64,000 bases of DNA. Source: an uncultured Lachnospiraceae bacterium (GTDB lineage: Bacteria > Bacillota > Clostridia > Lachnospirales > Lachnospiraceae). Each line of letters opens with the position of its first letter. Within the stretch, counting starts at the first letter, position 1. The stretch lies in assembly GCA_910579615.1 (NCBI GenBank), contig CAJTUA010000021.1:1-64000 (forward strand). The letters are read 5' to 3'. The translations under genes were made by a program, and so were the position numbers. This document shows positions 35,034 to 42,291 of the stretch, piece after piece. The notes beneath the pieces are model-generated. The model worked only from the letters and a program-made list of their open reading frames with translations, did no database searches and had not been told where the DNA came from.

Positions 35034-36010
35034 AAACAAAGTCCCAGCGTTTTCCAAACAAAATAAAATTGATTGCCATGGTGGTGATTGTCCTTATCTG
35101 CTCCGCGGCATATCTGTTTCTTTCCGTAAAATTCGGAAATCCGAAGCTGTTTCGGTATGCGATGAAAATCCGCACGCCCAAACTGGTTGTAATGCTGATT
35201 ACCGCGTTTTCAATTGGCGGCGCTTCGATTGTATTCCAGTCCATTATCAACAATACAATCGTAACCCCATGTCTTTTGGGAATGAATGCGCTTTATACGC
35301 TGATACATACTGCAGTTTACTTTTTTGCCGGCGCCGCCAGTCTTTTTGTGGTAAATACAAATGCGGCATTCCTCATGGATATTCTCCTGATGGGGATGAC
35401 GGCAACTTTTATCTACAGCTATCTTTTCAAAAAGACAAAACATAATGTGCTTTATGTACTGTTGATTGGCACGGTGCTGACCTCATTTTTTTCCAGTATC
35501 CAGACAACGCTGACAAGGATTATGGACCCGAATGAATATGATACGCTGCTTAGCACATTGGTGGCAAGCTTTAGCAATATCAACACGGAAATCATTCTTC
35601 TTGCGGTTATTATACTTGCAGTTTTGATTTTTGTCCTGCGCAGGGATTTGGCGCTGCTTGATGTCCTGACACTGGGCAAGGACCAGGCGACCAATCTGGG
35701 GGTGGATTATGACAAAAGCATCCGGCGTCTGCTGCTCGGTGTTACAATCTGCATTGCGGTTGCGACTGCGATGGTCGGTCCGATTTCTTTTCTGGGTCTG
35801 ATTATTGCCAATCTGTCAAGGCAGCTTCTGAAAACCTACCGGCATTCGCAGCTTATATTTGGCGCGACACTGTTTGGTATGATTGTCCTGATTGGCGGAC
35901 AGTGCATCGTGGAACGTATTTTTGTTTATTCCGTTCCCGTCAGTGTGTTTATCTCCGTGGGGGGCGGAATTTATTTTTTGTTCCTGCTGCTGAAAAACGG
36001 GAGAAAATAG
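35030..36010 (+). CDS. FecCD-type iron-chelate ABC transporter permease, second subunit
   Basis: The 326-residue permease has the same fold as its neighbour: RTPKLVVMLITAFSIGGASI, SIINNTIVTPCLLGMNALYT, and MVGPISFLGLIIANLSRQLL, the cytoplasmic loop region that contacts the ATPase. It overlaps the upstream permease gene by four bases (ATGA), so the two are translationally coupled and should form a heterodimer. The ATG at 35030 with AAGGGGGGAAAA is preferred to an upstream GTG at 34985. Confidence 0.92.
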   Translation: MKTKSQRFPNKIKLIAMVVIVLICSAAYLFLSVKFGNPKLFRYAMKIRTPKLVVMLITAFSIGGASIVFQSIINNTIVTPCLLGMNALYTLIHTAVYFFAGAASLFVVNTNAAFLMDILLMGMTATFIYSYLFKKTKHNVLYVLLIGTVLTSFFSSIQTTLTRIMDPNEYDTLLSTLVASFSNINTEIILLAVIILAVLIFVLRRDLALLDVLTLGKDQATNLGVDYDKSIRRLLLGVTICIAVATAMVGPISFLGLIIANLSRQLLKTYRHSQLIFGATLFGMIVLIGGQCIVERIFVYSVPVSVFISVGGGIYFLFLLLKNGRK

Positions 36011-36056
36011 TTGGAAATTTTGGCGTGCGCAAAAGGAAGCGCAGAAATGAGGGAAA

Positions 36057-36809
36057 ATGAATGTCGAGAAATTGGTAAAAAAATATGACGGGAAACCTGT
36101 CGTAAATGAAGTAAGTTTTGGGATTCCAAAAGGAAAGGTTATTTCGCTCATCGGACCAAACGGCGCGGGAAAATCTACGGTTATGGGGATAATATCGCGG
36201 CTGATTGCCAAGGACGGGGGCAATGTGGAGTTTGAGGGGGCGGATATTTCGAAATGGAAGAGCAAGGAGCTCTCGAAACGCCTGGCAATCCTGACGCAGA
36301 GCAACAATATCCAGATGAAACTTACCGTGGAGGAGCTGGTTGCCTTCGGGCGCTTCCCCTATTCAGGGGGACGCCTTACCGGGGAGGACAGAGCAATCAT
36401 AGAACGTGCGATTTCATATATGGAGCTTGAAGATTTTCGTGGCCGTTTTATTGATGAGCTTTCCGGCGGACAAAGGCAGAGGGCTTATATCGCGATGGTC
36501 ATCGCGCAGGATACCGAGTACGTTTTGTTGGATGAGCCTACCAATAACCTGGATATTTATCATGCGACCAATATGATGAAAATTGTCCGCAGGCTCTGTG
36601 ATGAACTGAAAAAAACAGTGATTTTGGTGCTGCATGAAATCAATTACGCAGCGTTTTATTCTGATAATATCTGTGCTTTTAAAGACGGGAAAATCATAAA
36701 ATTCGGGACAGTGCAGGAGGTGATGACGAAAGAAAATCTGTCGGAAATCTATGGTGTGGACTTTGAGATTATGGAAATCGAGGGGAAACCTTTGTCCATC
36801 TATTATTGA
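36057..36809 (+). CDS. Iron-chelate ABC transporter ATP-binding protein
   Basis: The 250-residue ATPase powers the two FecCD permeases. Walker A is GPNGAGKST, the signature LSGGQRQRAYIAM, Walker B YVLLDEPTNNLD and the H-loop VLHEINYA. The sequence MNVEKLVKKYDGKPVVNEVS is typical of FecE/FhuC proteins. It starts after GAGGG, 46 bases after the second permease. Confidence 0.95.
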   Translation: MNVEKLVKKYDGKPVVNEVSFGIPKGKVISLIGPNGAGKSTVMGIISRLIAKDGGNVEFEGADISKWKSKELSKRLAILTQSNNIQMKLTVEELVAFGRFPYSGGRLTGEDRAIIERAISYMELEDFRGRFIDELSGGQRQRAYIAMVIAQDTEYVLLDEPTNNLDIYHATNMMKIVRRLCDELKKTVILVLHEINYAAFYSDNICAFKDGKIIKFGTVQEVMTKENLSEIYGVDFEIMEIEGKPLSIYY

Positions 36810-36846
36810 CCGTCTGTCAAAAATAAAAATATAAGGAGTATGAGTT

Positions 36847-37989
36847 ATGAAAAAATTCAGTGCATTTTTTCTTGCTGCCGCCATGATTTTATCCCTTGCT
36901 GCGTGCGGCAATGATTCTTCCAAAGAAAGCAACAAAGGTAATTTGGTTCAGACAAATGACGGGGGCGGCACCAAAGAACAGAATACCGGGGAGGATGCCG
37001 AAAATAAAAAACCGGAAACCATTCTGGTAACCTGCCTGAATGGTGCCAGTGAAACCGTACAGGTTGAGGTTCCTTATGACCCGCAGCGCATTGCGGTCGT
37101 TGATATGGCAATGTTGGATATCATTGACAATTTAGGGCTTGGCAGCCGTGTGGTTGGTTCCTCCACGACATCCTTGGATTATCTGCAAGGCTATGTGACA
37201 AACCCTTCCATCGCAAATCTTGGCAGCATCAAAGAAGCGGATTTGGAGGCGCTGATGGGCTGCGAGCCGGATATTATTTTAATGGGCGGCCGTATGTCCG
37301 ACAGCTATGATGCATTTTGTGAGATTGCCCCGGTAATCCGCCTGACTTCGGATTCAGGAATCGGTGTTTTAGAGAGCACACGCCAAAATGCGAAGACGGT
37401 TGCTTCTATCTTTGGCAAAGAGGATGAAGTCGATGCAAAGTTCACGGATTTTGACGGGCGCATCGCGGCGCTCAAGGAGATTGCCCTTGGCAAGACGGCA
37501 GTTGTCGGGATGTGTACGAGCGGAAGCTTTAATGTAGTAGGCAACGGCGGACGCTGCTCCATTATCGGTGTTGAGGTTGGTTTTGAAAACCTGTGCAACG
37601 ACGTTTCCACCACAGGCGGCGGCAATGGCGCAAGTGGGGGCAGTGAAGGCGGACGCGGCGGCAGGGAAGGTACAGGCAGTGGGGAAGGCGGAACAAAAAG
37701 CAGCGGGAGTAACGGTAGTAACCATGGTACGGAATCCTCCTTCGAGCTGATTGTCTCCCTTGCACCGGATTATATTTTTGTAATGGACCGGGATGCGGCT
37801 ATCGGAACAAACGGCGCGCAGCTGGCAAAAGAAATCATGGAAAATGAGTTAATTATGAAAACGGATGCATATCAAAATGGTAACCTTATCATTCTGGAGC
37901 ATCCTGGAATCTGGTACACGGCGGAAGGAGGAATCACTTCCTTTGGGATTATGCTTTCCGACTTAGAAAGCGCATTGCTGGATAAGTAG
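36847..37989 (+). CDS. Iron-chelate substrate-binding lipoprotein with a Gly/Ser-rich insertion
   Basis: The signal sequence MKKFSAFFLAAAMILSLAACG ends in a lipobox (LAAC), so the mature protein is anchored to the outer face of the membrane. PYDPQRIAVVDMAMLDIIDN opens the periplasmic-binding fold of siderophore binding proteins, and SFELIVSLAPDYIFVMDRDA lies in the second lobe. Residues about 254-293 are an insertion of mostly G, S, E, R, N and K (for example GGSEGGRGGREGTGSGEGG), placed where related proteins run straight from the first lobe to HGNESSFE-like sequence. The RBS AAGGAG is clear. It is the third type of subunit needed by the transporter upstream. Confidence 0.93.
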   Translation: MKKFSAFFLAAAMILSLAACGNDSSKESNKGNLVQTNDGGGTKEQNTGEDAENKKPETILVTCLNGASETVQVEVPYDPQRIAVVDMAMLDIIDNLGLGSRVVGSSTTSLDYLQGYVTNPSIANLGSIKEADLEALMGCEPDIILMGGRMSDSYDAFCEIAPVIRLTSDSGIGVLESTRQNAKTVASIFGKEDEVDAKFTDFDGRIAALKEIALGKTAVVGMCTSGSFNVVGNGGRCSIIGVEVGFENLCNDVSTTGGGNGASGGSEGGRGGREGTGSGEGGTKSSGSNGSNHGTESSFELIVSLAPDYIFVMDRDAAIGTNGAQLAKEIMENELIMKTDAYQNGNLIILEHPGIWYTAEGGITSFGIMLSDLESALLDK

Positions 37990-38005
37990 AAAGGAGTGTT
38001 TGACG

Positions 38006-38209
38006 ATGCAAAATATGGATATTTCGGCAATGAATGCCGATGATGTTGCGGTTGTATCCCTCAGAAAATGTGGGCATTTTCTTCACCACAGTGCAGGCGG
38101 GGAACAGAACAGGACAAATCAGGAGCTGATGGCAACCCTGACGGAGGAAGACAAGAAGATGCTTGTCGCGCTGCTGCAGAAATGCTTAAGTTCCTGGACG
38201 CAGCAGTAA
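38006..38209 (+). CDS. Small conserved-looking protein at the end of the iron operon
   Basis: The 67-residue product has an N-terminal MNADDVAVVSLRKCGHFLHH followed by an acidic helix LMATLTEEDKKMLVALLQKC. There is no membrane segment. I do not know its function. A short cysteine/histidine-containing stretch (KCGHFLHH) could bind metal, which would fit the iron-transport setting, but this is a guess. The start at 38006 has AAAGGAGTG; a TTG two codons earlier is possible. A terminator follows 40 bases downstream, so it is probably the operon's last gene. Confidence 0.65.
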   Translation: MQNMDISAMNADDVAVVSLRKCGHFLHHSAGGEQNRTNQELMATLTEEDKKMLVALLQKCLSSWTQQ

Positions 38210-38249
38210 TCAGCAGTGAAAAAGATGCCCATATTGTTTCGGGCAGGAA

Positions 38250-38296
38250 AAATGCGTGTGCGAAACGCCTTGGCTTGCAGCACACGCATTTTATTA
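38250..38296 (+). terminator. Terminator of the iron-chelate operon
   Basis: Stem aatgcgtgtgc / gcacacgcatt (38251-38261 and 38280-38290), followed by TTTTATTATT. 11 perfect pairs. Confidence 0.8.
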
Positions 38297-38410
38297 TTCA
38301 CAGGCAACGGACAAAATCAGCAAAAAATGAGAGAAAAACCGCATGAAATCGCTAGTCATGGAGGGGCTTTTCCGGCTATACTGGCAAAAAAGGCAGGGGG
38401 AGGTATTATT

Positions 38411-40120
38411 ATGGGGAATGTGAATGTAGTGGGAGGACCAAAGGCACCGAAGGACCCGACGAAGAAACGACCGGCGGTTTACCTGATGCTTGACGATGTG
38501 ATTGAGGGAACGCCGCGGGAGGACGGGAAATTCGCGGAAATCAGTTTTCTGGAGGGAAGGGTTGAGGCAAAGGTAAGCTCCATTATGCCGGACGTGGCAA
38601 AAGAGATGGCGGCAGCGCTGCAGACCTGCCAGGGGCTGCGTAAGTACGTGCACAGCATCGGGGTGACGGCGATTGCACAGGAAAAGGAAAATATTGCGGA
38701 AACGCTGCTGTTTACGTTAAACTGCCGGAGGGAGAAGGATTATGGCGGTACCTGCTACCGCGCGCAGGTGGCGCTTGATGGTTCGCAGGCTCTGATAGAG
38801 CTTGCAGACTATCCGGAAGCGGAGCTTGACACGGTGCTTGCGTCGCTGCGCATGGAATTTAAAAAATACATGACGGCAAAGATAACAGTTGCATTTTATC
38901 TTAATGACGGTTACGAGGTGCCGGAGCTGACGCTTGATGCCCCGGTGGACTTTGCCTCGCCGGATTACCGCGCGATGGTTGTGCGCTCGCTGATGCAGGA
39001 GGGGAATCTTTTCCGTTTAAAGCGGGCGATAAAAAAAGCCCGCGCAGGGGAGGATGTGACGATTGCTTACATTGGCGGTTCGATTACACAGGGCGCAGGG
39101 GCGAAGCCAATCGCAACAAACAGCTATGCATACCATTCTTATGAGGCGTTCAAAAAGCGCTTTGGCGCGGGGGATGGCGCAAATATCCATCTGGTGAAGG
39201 CAGGAGTGGGAGGAACACCGTCCGAGCTTGGGCTTTGCCGGTATGAAAATGAAATTTTGAAGGAGATTCCGGCAGGTGGACCGGACATTGCTGTAATTGA
39301 GTTTGCAGTGAACGACGCGGGCGATGAGACGAACGGTCTTTGTTATGAGAGCCTTGCGCTTATGGCGGCAAAGGGAGCGGGTGCCCCGGCGGTCGTTCTG
39401 CTTTTTTCGGTATTTATGGATGATTACAATCTCCAGGAGCGCCTTGCGCCGATTGGGGAGCGCTACGCATTTCCGATGGTCAGTCTCAAGGAGGCGGTCA
39501 CACCGCAATTTTACAGCGACAAGCCGGTAATCACGAAGCGCCAGTATTTTTATGATTTGTACCATCCGAGCAATGAAGGACACCGCATTATGGCGGACTG
39601 CCTGGATTATCTCTGGGAGCGGGCGGACGCGGCAGCAGGGGATTTTGCGGATACGGATTACAGTGCGGCCGCGCCGGTCTACGGGAATACTTATGAGGCG
39701 CTGAAAGTATTTACGAAAAAGGATACAGCAGAAGGAATCCAGGTTCAGGCCGGGAGTTTTACGGCGCAGGATAAGGAATTGCAGTATGTCGAGCGCAACC
39801 AGGATTCCTTTGCAACGCCGGAATTTGCGGAGAACTGGATGCATACGGGGGGCGAAGGGGATGCGCCTTACCGCATGACGGTTTTTTGTAAGGATTTGCT
39901 TTTGGTTTATAAGGATTCCGGGGACCAGAAATTCGGACGGGCGCAGGTGTGGGTGGATGGAGTAAAAACGCGCACAATCGATCCGCTTGAAGTTGGTTGG
40001 AACCATTGCAATGCAGTGATTGTGTATCATTCCGACAAGGCAGCAGGGCATGTGGTGGAAGTCCGGCTTGAGGATAGCGGGAAGTATTTTACGATACTTG
40101 GATGGGGATATACGGAGTAA
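38411..40120 (+). CDS. SGNH/GDSL-type hydrolase
   Basis: The 569-residue protein carries an SGNH hydrolase domain in its middle. Block I is IAYIGGSITQGAG (nucleophile Ser near residue 223), a block III-like FAVNDAGDETNG follows, and the catalytic Asp-His pair is DLYHPSNEGH near 382-385. The first 200 residues and the last 150 are beta-rich and of unknown role. The C-terminus contains KFGRAQVWVDGVKTRTIDPL, as in carbohydrate esterases. There is no signal peptide, so an intracellular deacetylase of oligosaccharides is plausible. The substrate is not known. GGGGGAGG precedes the ATG at 38411. Confidence 0.85.
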   Translation: MGNVNVVGGPKAPKDPTKKRPAVYLMLDDVIEGTPREDGKFAEISFLEGRVEAKVSSIMPDVAKEMAAALQTCQGLRKYVHSIGVTAIAQEKENIAETLLFTLNCRREKDYGGTCYRAQVALDGSQALIELADYPEAELDTVLASLRMEFKKYMTAKITVAFYLNDGYEVPELTLDAPVDFASPDYRAMVVRSLMQEGNLFRLKRAIKKARAGEDVTIAYIGGSITQGAGAKPIATNSYAYHSYEAFKKRFGAGDGANIHLVKAGVGGTPSELGLCRYENEILKEIPAGGPDIAVIEFAVNDAGDETNGLCYESLALMAAKGAGAPAVVLLFSVFMDDYNLQERLAPIGERYAFPMVSLKEAVTPQFYSDKPVITKRQYFYDLYHPSNEGHRIMADCLDYLWERADAAAGDFADTDYSAAAPVYGNTYEALKVFTKKDTAEGIQVQAGSFTAQDKELQYVERNQDSFATPEFAENWMHTGGEGDAPYRMTVFCKDLLLVYKDSGDQKFGRAQVWVDGVKTRTIDPLEVGWNHCNAVIVYHSDKAAGHVVEVRLEDSGKYFTILGWGYTE

Positions 40121-40159
40121 GAAAGTACATATCATGGATGAATGAAAACATATTAAAAA

Positions 40160-40193
40160 ACAGCCAGCAGGCAACACCTGCTGGCTGTTTTTG
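40160..40193 (+). terminator. Rho-independent terminator
   Basis: Perfect stem acagccagcagg / cctgctggctgt with a five-base loop, then TTTTT. It ends the SGNH hydrolase gene and may also stop minus-strand transcripts of the gene at 40210-40668, as the left flank is A-rich. Confidence 0.95.
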
Positions 40194-40209
40194 CTGTCTG
40201 ACTTTTTCC

Positions 40210-40668
40210 TTATTCAAGCGCGGCCTTTTCGAGTGTCTGGTTGATGACCTCCATCAAAAGGAGCTGCGTATATTTTGTTTCCTCACTCAAAACCACATCT
40301 TTCGGTGCGATACCGCCCATCAGCTGTTCCGCGAGCGCGTTTAGGGCAGGCTCCATCAGCGGGTACATGGTTGCCACGGATTCCTCCAGATTGACCAGGC
40401 GCAGGGAATTGATATGGTCTTTGTCAAGCACAATCTCGAGGCTTAACACGGTATCATTGAGGGAAATGCCGCAGGTGTAGACCCCGGCGCGGTATGTAGC
40501 CTCCGTGCTGTAGTATTCATCGACGGAAGCGCGCCCGTTTCCGGAATGGGAGGAGGATGGTGTGTCGTTTCGCCTTGAAAATAAAAATACGAGCAGTGCG
40601 GCCACAACGAGCAGGGCGAGCCCGATGAGCAACCGGTTTTTGCGAAGCACAAGGATTTTCGTTTGCAA
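40210..40668 (-). CDS. Membrane-anchored hypothetical protein, 152 residues
   Basis: One N-terminal membrane helix (LLIGLALLVVAALLVFLF, residues about 13-30) is followed by a serine-rich linker. The exposed domain begins YRAGVYTCGISLNDTVLSLE and ends LLLMEVINQTLEKAAL. The domain has the look of small FMN-binding-like or PepSY-like folds, but I cannot assign it. The start is TTG after GTGAGG. In the present orientation it is the first gene in front of the outward promoter of the invertible segment (40878-40906), with about 200 bases of leader in between. Confidence 0.7.
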   Translation of the reverse strand: MQTKILVLRKNRLLIGLALLVVAALLVFLFSRRNDTPSSSHSGNGRASVDEYYSTEATYRAGVYTCGISLNDTVLSLEIVLDKDHINSLRLVNLEESVATMYPLMEPALNALAEQLMGGIAPKDVVLSEETKYTQLLLMEVINQTLEKAALE

Positions 40669-40803
40669 TGGAATACCTCACAATCTGCCGCAGTTGGTGG
40701 GCGGCTGTAATTTTTGCTCCAACAGGAAAGCTTTGTAGAGTATATGTGCGAAACAAAAAAAGTATGACAGTTTAAGAGGGAGTTTAAAAATGAAGGAAAA
40801 AAA

Positions 40804-40828
40804 GTAATGAAGTACTGCACTTCATTAC
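40804..40828 (+). repeat. Left recombination site of the putative invertible segment
   Basis: Ten-base arms gtaatgaagt / acttcattac surround an asymmetric centre actgc. The whole 25 bp is the exact reverse complement of 42241-42265. The structure (inverted arms plus a directional centre) is that of a tyrosine recombinase crossover site. No target-site duplication is visible outside the pair. Confidence 0.85.
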
Positions 40829-40877
40829 ATGGAAAATATAGGAAAAATCAAAATAGTTTGTACTATAAATCTTTAAA

Positions 40878-40906
40878 ATTGTACCACAAGAGCATCGGTT
40901 TGTCAA
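40878..40906 (-). promoter_or_regulatory. Outward-facing sigma-A promoter in the invertible segment
   Basis: On the minus strand: TTGACA (40901-40906), a 17-base spacer, TACAAT (40878-40883). It points left through the site at 40804-40828 towards the gene at 40210-40668. After inversion it would point right through 42241-42265 to the helicase gene. The -35 lies in the loop of a plus-strand terminator. Confidence 0.75.
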
Positions 40907-40927
40907 CAAATTCGATGCTCTTTTTTC
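40888..40927 (+). terminator. Rho-independent terminator within the invertible segment
   Basis: Stem aagagcatcg / cgatgctctt with TTTTTT after it on the plus strand. It would insulate the recombinase gene from transcripts entering from the left. Confidence 0.8.
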
Positions 40928-41051
40928 TTTATTTCCAAAATATCACATTAAAATAGGTCAAAACAGTAGTAAGACGGTGAAGTTTACTTTATGTTATCAT
41001 GAATTAGCAGTCAGAATAAGTTGTCAAAATTCAACATGAAAGGAGTTATTT

Positions 41052-42194
41052 ATGCCAAGAAGAGGAGAGAACATTTTTAAGAGAAAGGACGGACGGTGGG
41101 AGGCGCGCTATATTCACCACCGCGAAAACGGGAGGGCAAAATACCATTATGTGTACGGCGCGACTTACAGTGAGGCAAGGGCAAAAAAGAAAGCGGCATT
41201 GCAGGTGCTGACAGGCAATCCAATGTTTCCGATGAGCGGGAAGCGCGGTGAGTTTGAAGGGCTTTCGGAGGCATGGCTTTCGGATATTCAGGTCTGTGTG
41301 AAGGAATCTACCTACACCCGTTATTACCGGATTGTAACAAAGTATCTCCTGCCTTTGATTGAAAAGAAACGAATGGATGAGATGGACCAAAAGTACCTGA
41401 ATGGCCTGACGGCGAACCTTCTTATGCGGGGCGGGTCCGGGGGGACTGCACTCGCTCCCAAAACCGTTACGGATATTTTATGTGTATTCAAAGCCATCCT
41501 GAAATACGGAACGAACAACGGGTTTGCATGTCCAGACACCAACCGTCTGCGTTATCCGCCAAAAAAAGGGAAGAACACGAAAATCATGACAAATGAGAAC
41601 CGGATTCAGATTGAGCAGAAACTGCTAAGTTCCGATGACCGAGTAAGCCTGGGGATTCTTTTTACGCTGTTTACCGGGGTGCGGATTGGGGAGCTTTGTG
41701 GGCTGCGTTGGGGGGATATTGACTTTTCCAATGCGACGGTAAGCATTTGCCGAACCGTGGAGCGGATTGCGGATTTAAGCCCTTATGCAAAAAGTAAAAC
41801 AAAGGTGGTTTTGAGTGAGCCAAAAACAGAAAGCTCTGTCAGGGTAATCCCTTTGCCAGGCTTTCTTCTTGAATATATGCAGCGGCAGCGCTGTAACATC
41901 GACTGCTATTTGCTGACAGGGGAAAGAAAATATACAGAACCGCATCAGTATTATGTGCGTTATCAGAAGTATCTAAAACAAAATGACATCGACAAACATA
42001 CATTTCATACTTTGCGCCACACTTTCGCGACACGCTGTGTTGAAATAGGCTTTGACACAAAATCGCTCGCTGAAATTCTGGGACATTCCAATATCACAAC
42101 AACGCTTTCTGTTTATGTACATCCCACTTTGCAGCAGAAAAAAGCACAGATGGAAAGACTGACACCGGATAACTTTTCGCAGTCAGATTTATAG
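41052..42194 (+). CDS. Tyrosine recombinase/integrase
   Basis: The 380-residue enzyme breaks and rejoins DNA. Residues 1-60 look like an AP2-type arm-binding domain (GENIFKRKDGRWEARYIHHR). About 70-165 is the SAM-like core-binding domain. The catalytic domain at about 175-360 has Arg211 in TGVRIGELCGLRW, HTLRH at 319-323, Gly-His345 in LGHSNITT and the nucleophile Tyr355. All catalytic residues are present, so it should be active. The start has AAAGGAG. It lies between the two inverted 25-bp sites and is likely to act on them, inverting its own gene. Phage-type integration is an alternative role, but no excisionase or phage genes are near. Confidence 0.93.
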   Translation: MPRRGENIFKRKDGRWEARYIHHRENGRAKYHYVYGATYSEARAKKKAALQVLTGNPMFPMSGKRGEFEGLSEAWLSDIQVCVKESTYTRYYRIVTKYLLPLIEKKRMDEMDQKYLNGLTANLLMRGGSGGTALAPKTVTDILCVFKAILKYGTNNGFACPDTNRLRYPPKKGKNTKIMTNENRIQIEQKLLSSDDRVSLGILFTLFTGVRIGELCGLRWGDIDFSNATVSICRTVERIADLSPYAKSKTKVVLSEPKTESSVRVIPLPGFLLEYMQRQRCNIDCYLLTGERKYTEPHQYYVRYQKYLKQNDIDKHTFHTLRHTFATRCVEIGFDTKSLAEILGHSNITTTLSVYVHPTLQQKKAQMERLTPDNFSQSDL

Positions 42195-42240
42195 TCAAAA
42201 GTTAAAAAAATCCAGGGTTTAAAGGTAATGGCGGCATCCT

Positions 42241-42265
42241 GTAATGAAGTGCAGTACTTCATTAC
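42241..42265 (-). repeat. Right recombination site of the putative invertible segment
   Basis: Arms gtaatgaagt / acttcattac around gcagt: the exact inverse of 40804-40828. It ends 26 bases before the helicase start codon, so the site is in that gene's 5' leader. Confidence 0.85.
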
Positions 42266-42291
42266 ACCTTTTAATAAGAAAGGAGCCGCCA

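Noticed and set aside
40804..42265. Insertion element with terminal inverted repeats
   Set aside because: Considered as an alternative to an inverton. Tyrosine recombinases do not use such ends, each repeat has its own dyad with a directional centre, and no target duplication is visible.
42244..42291. Upstream extension of the helicase frame
   Set aside because: It lies inside the recombination site and lacks a ribosome binding site; AAAGGAG points to 42292.
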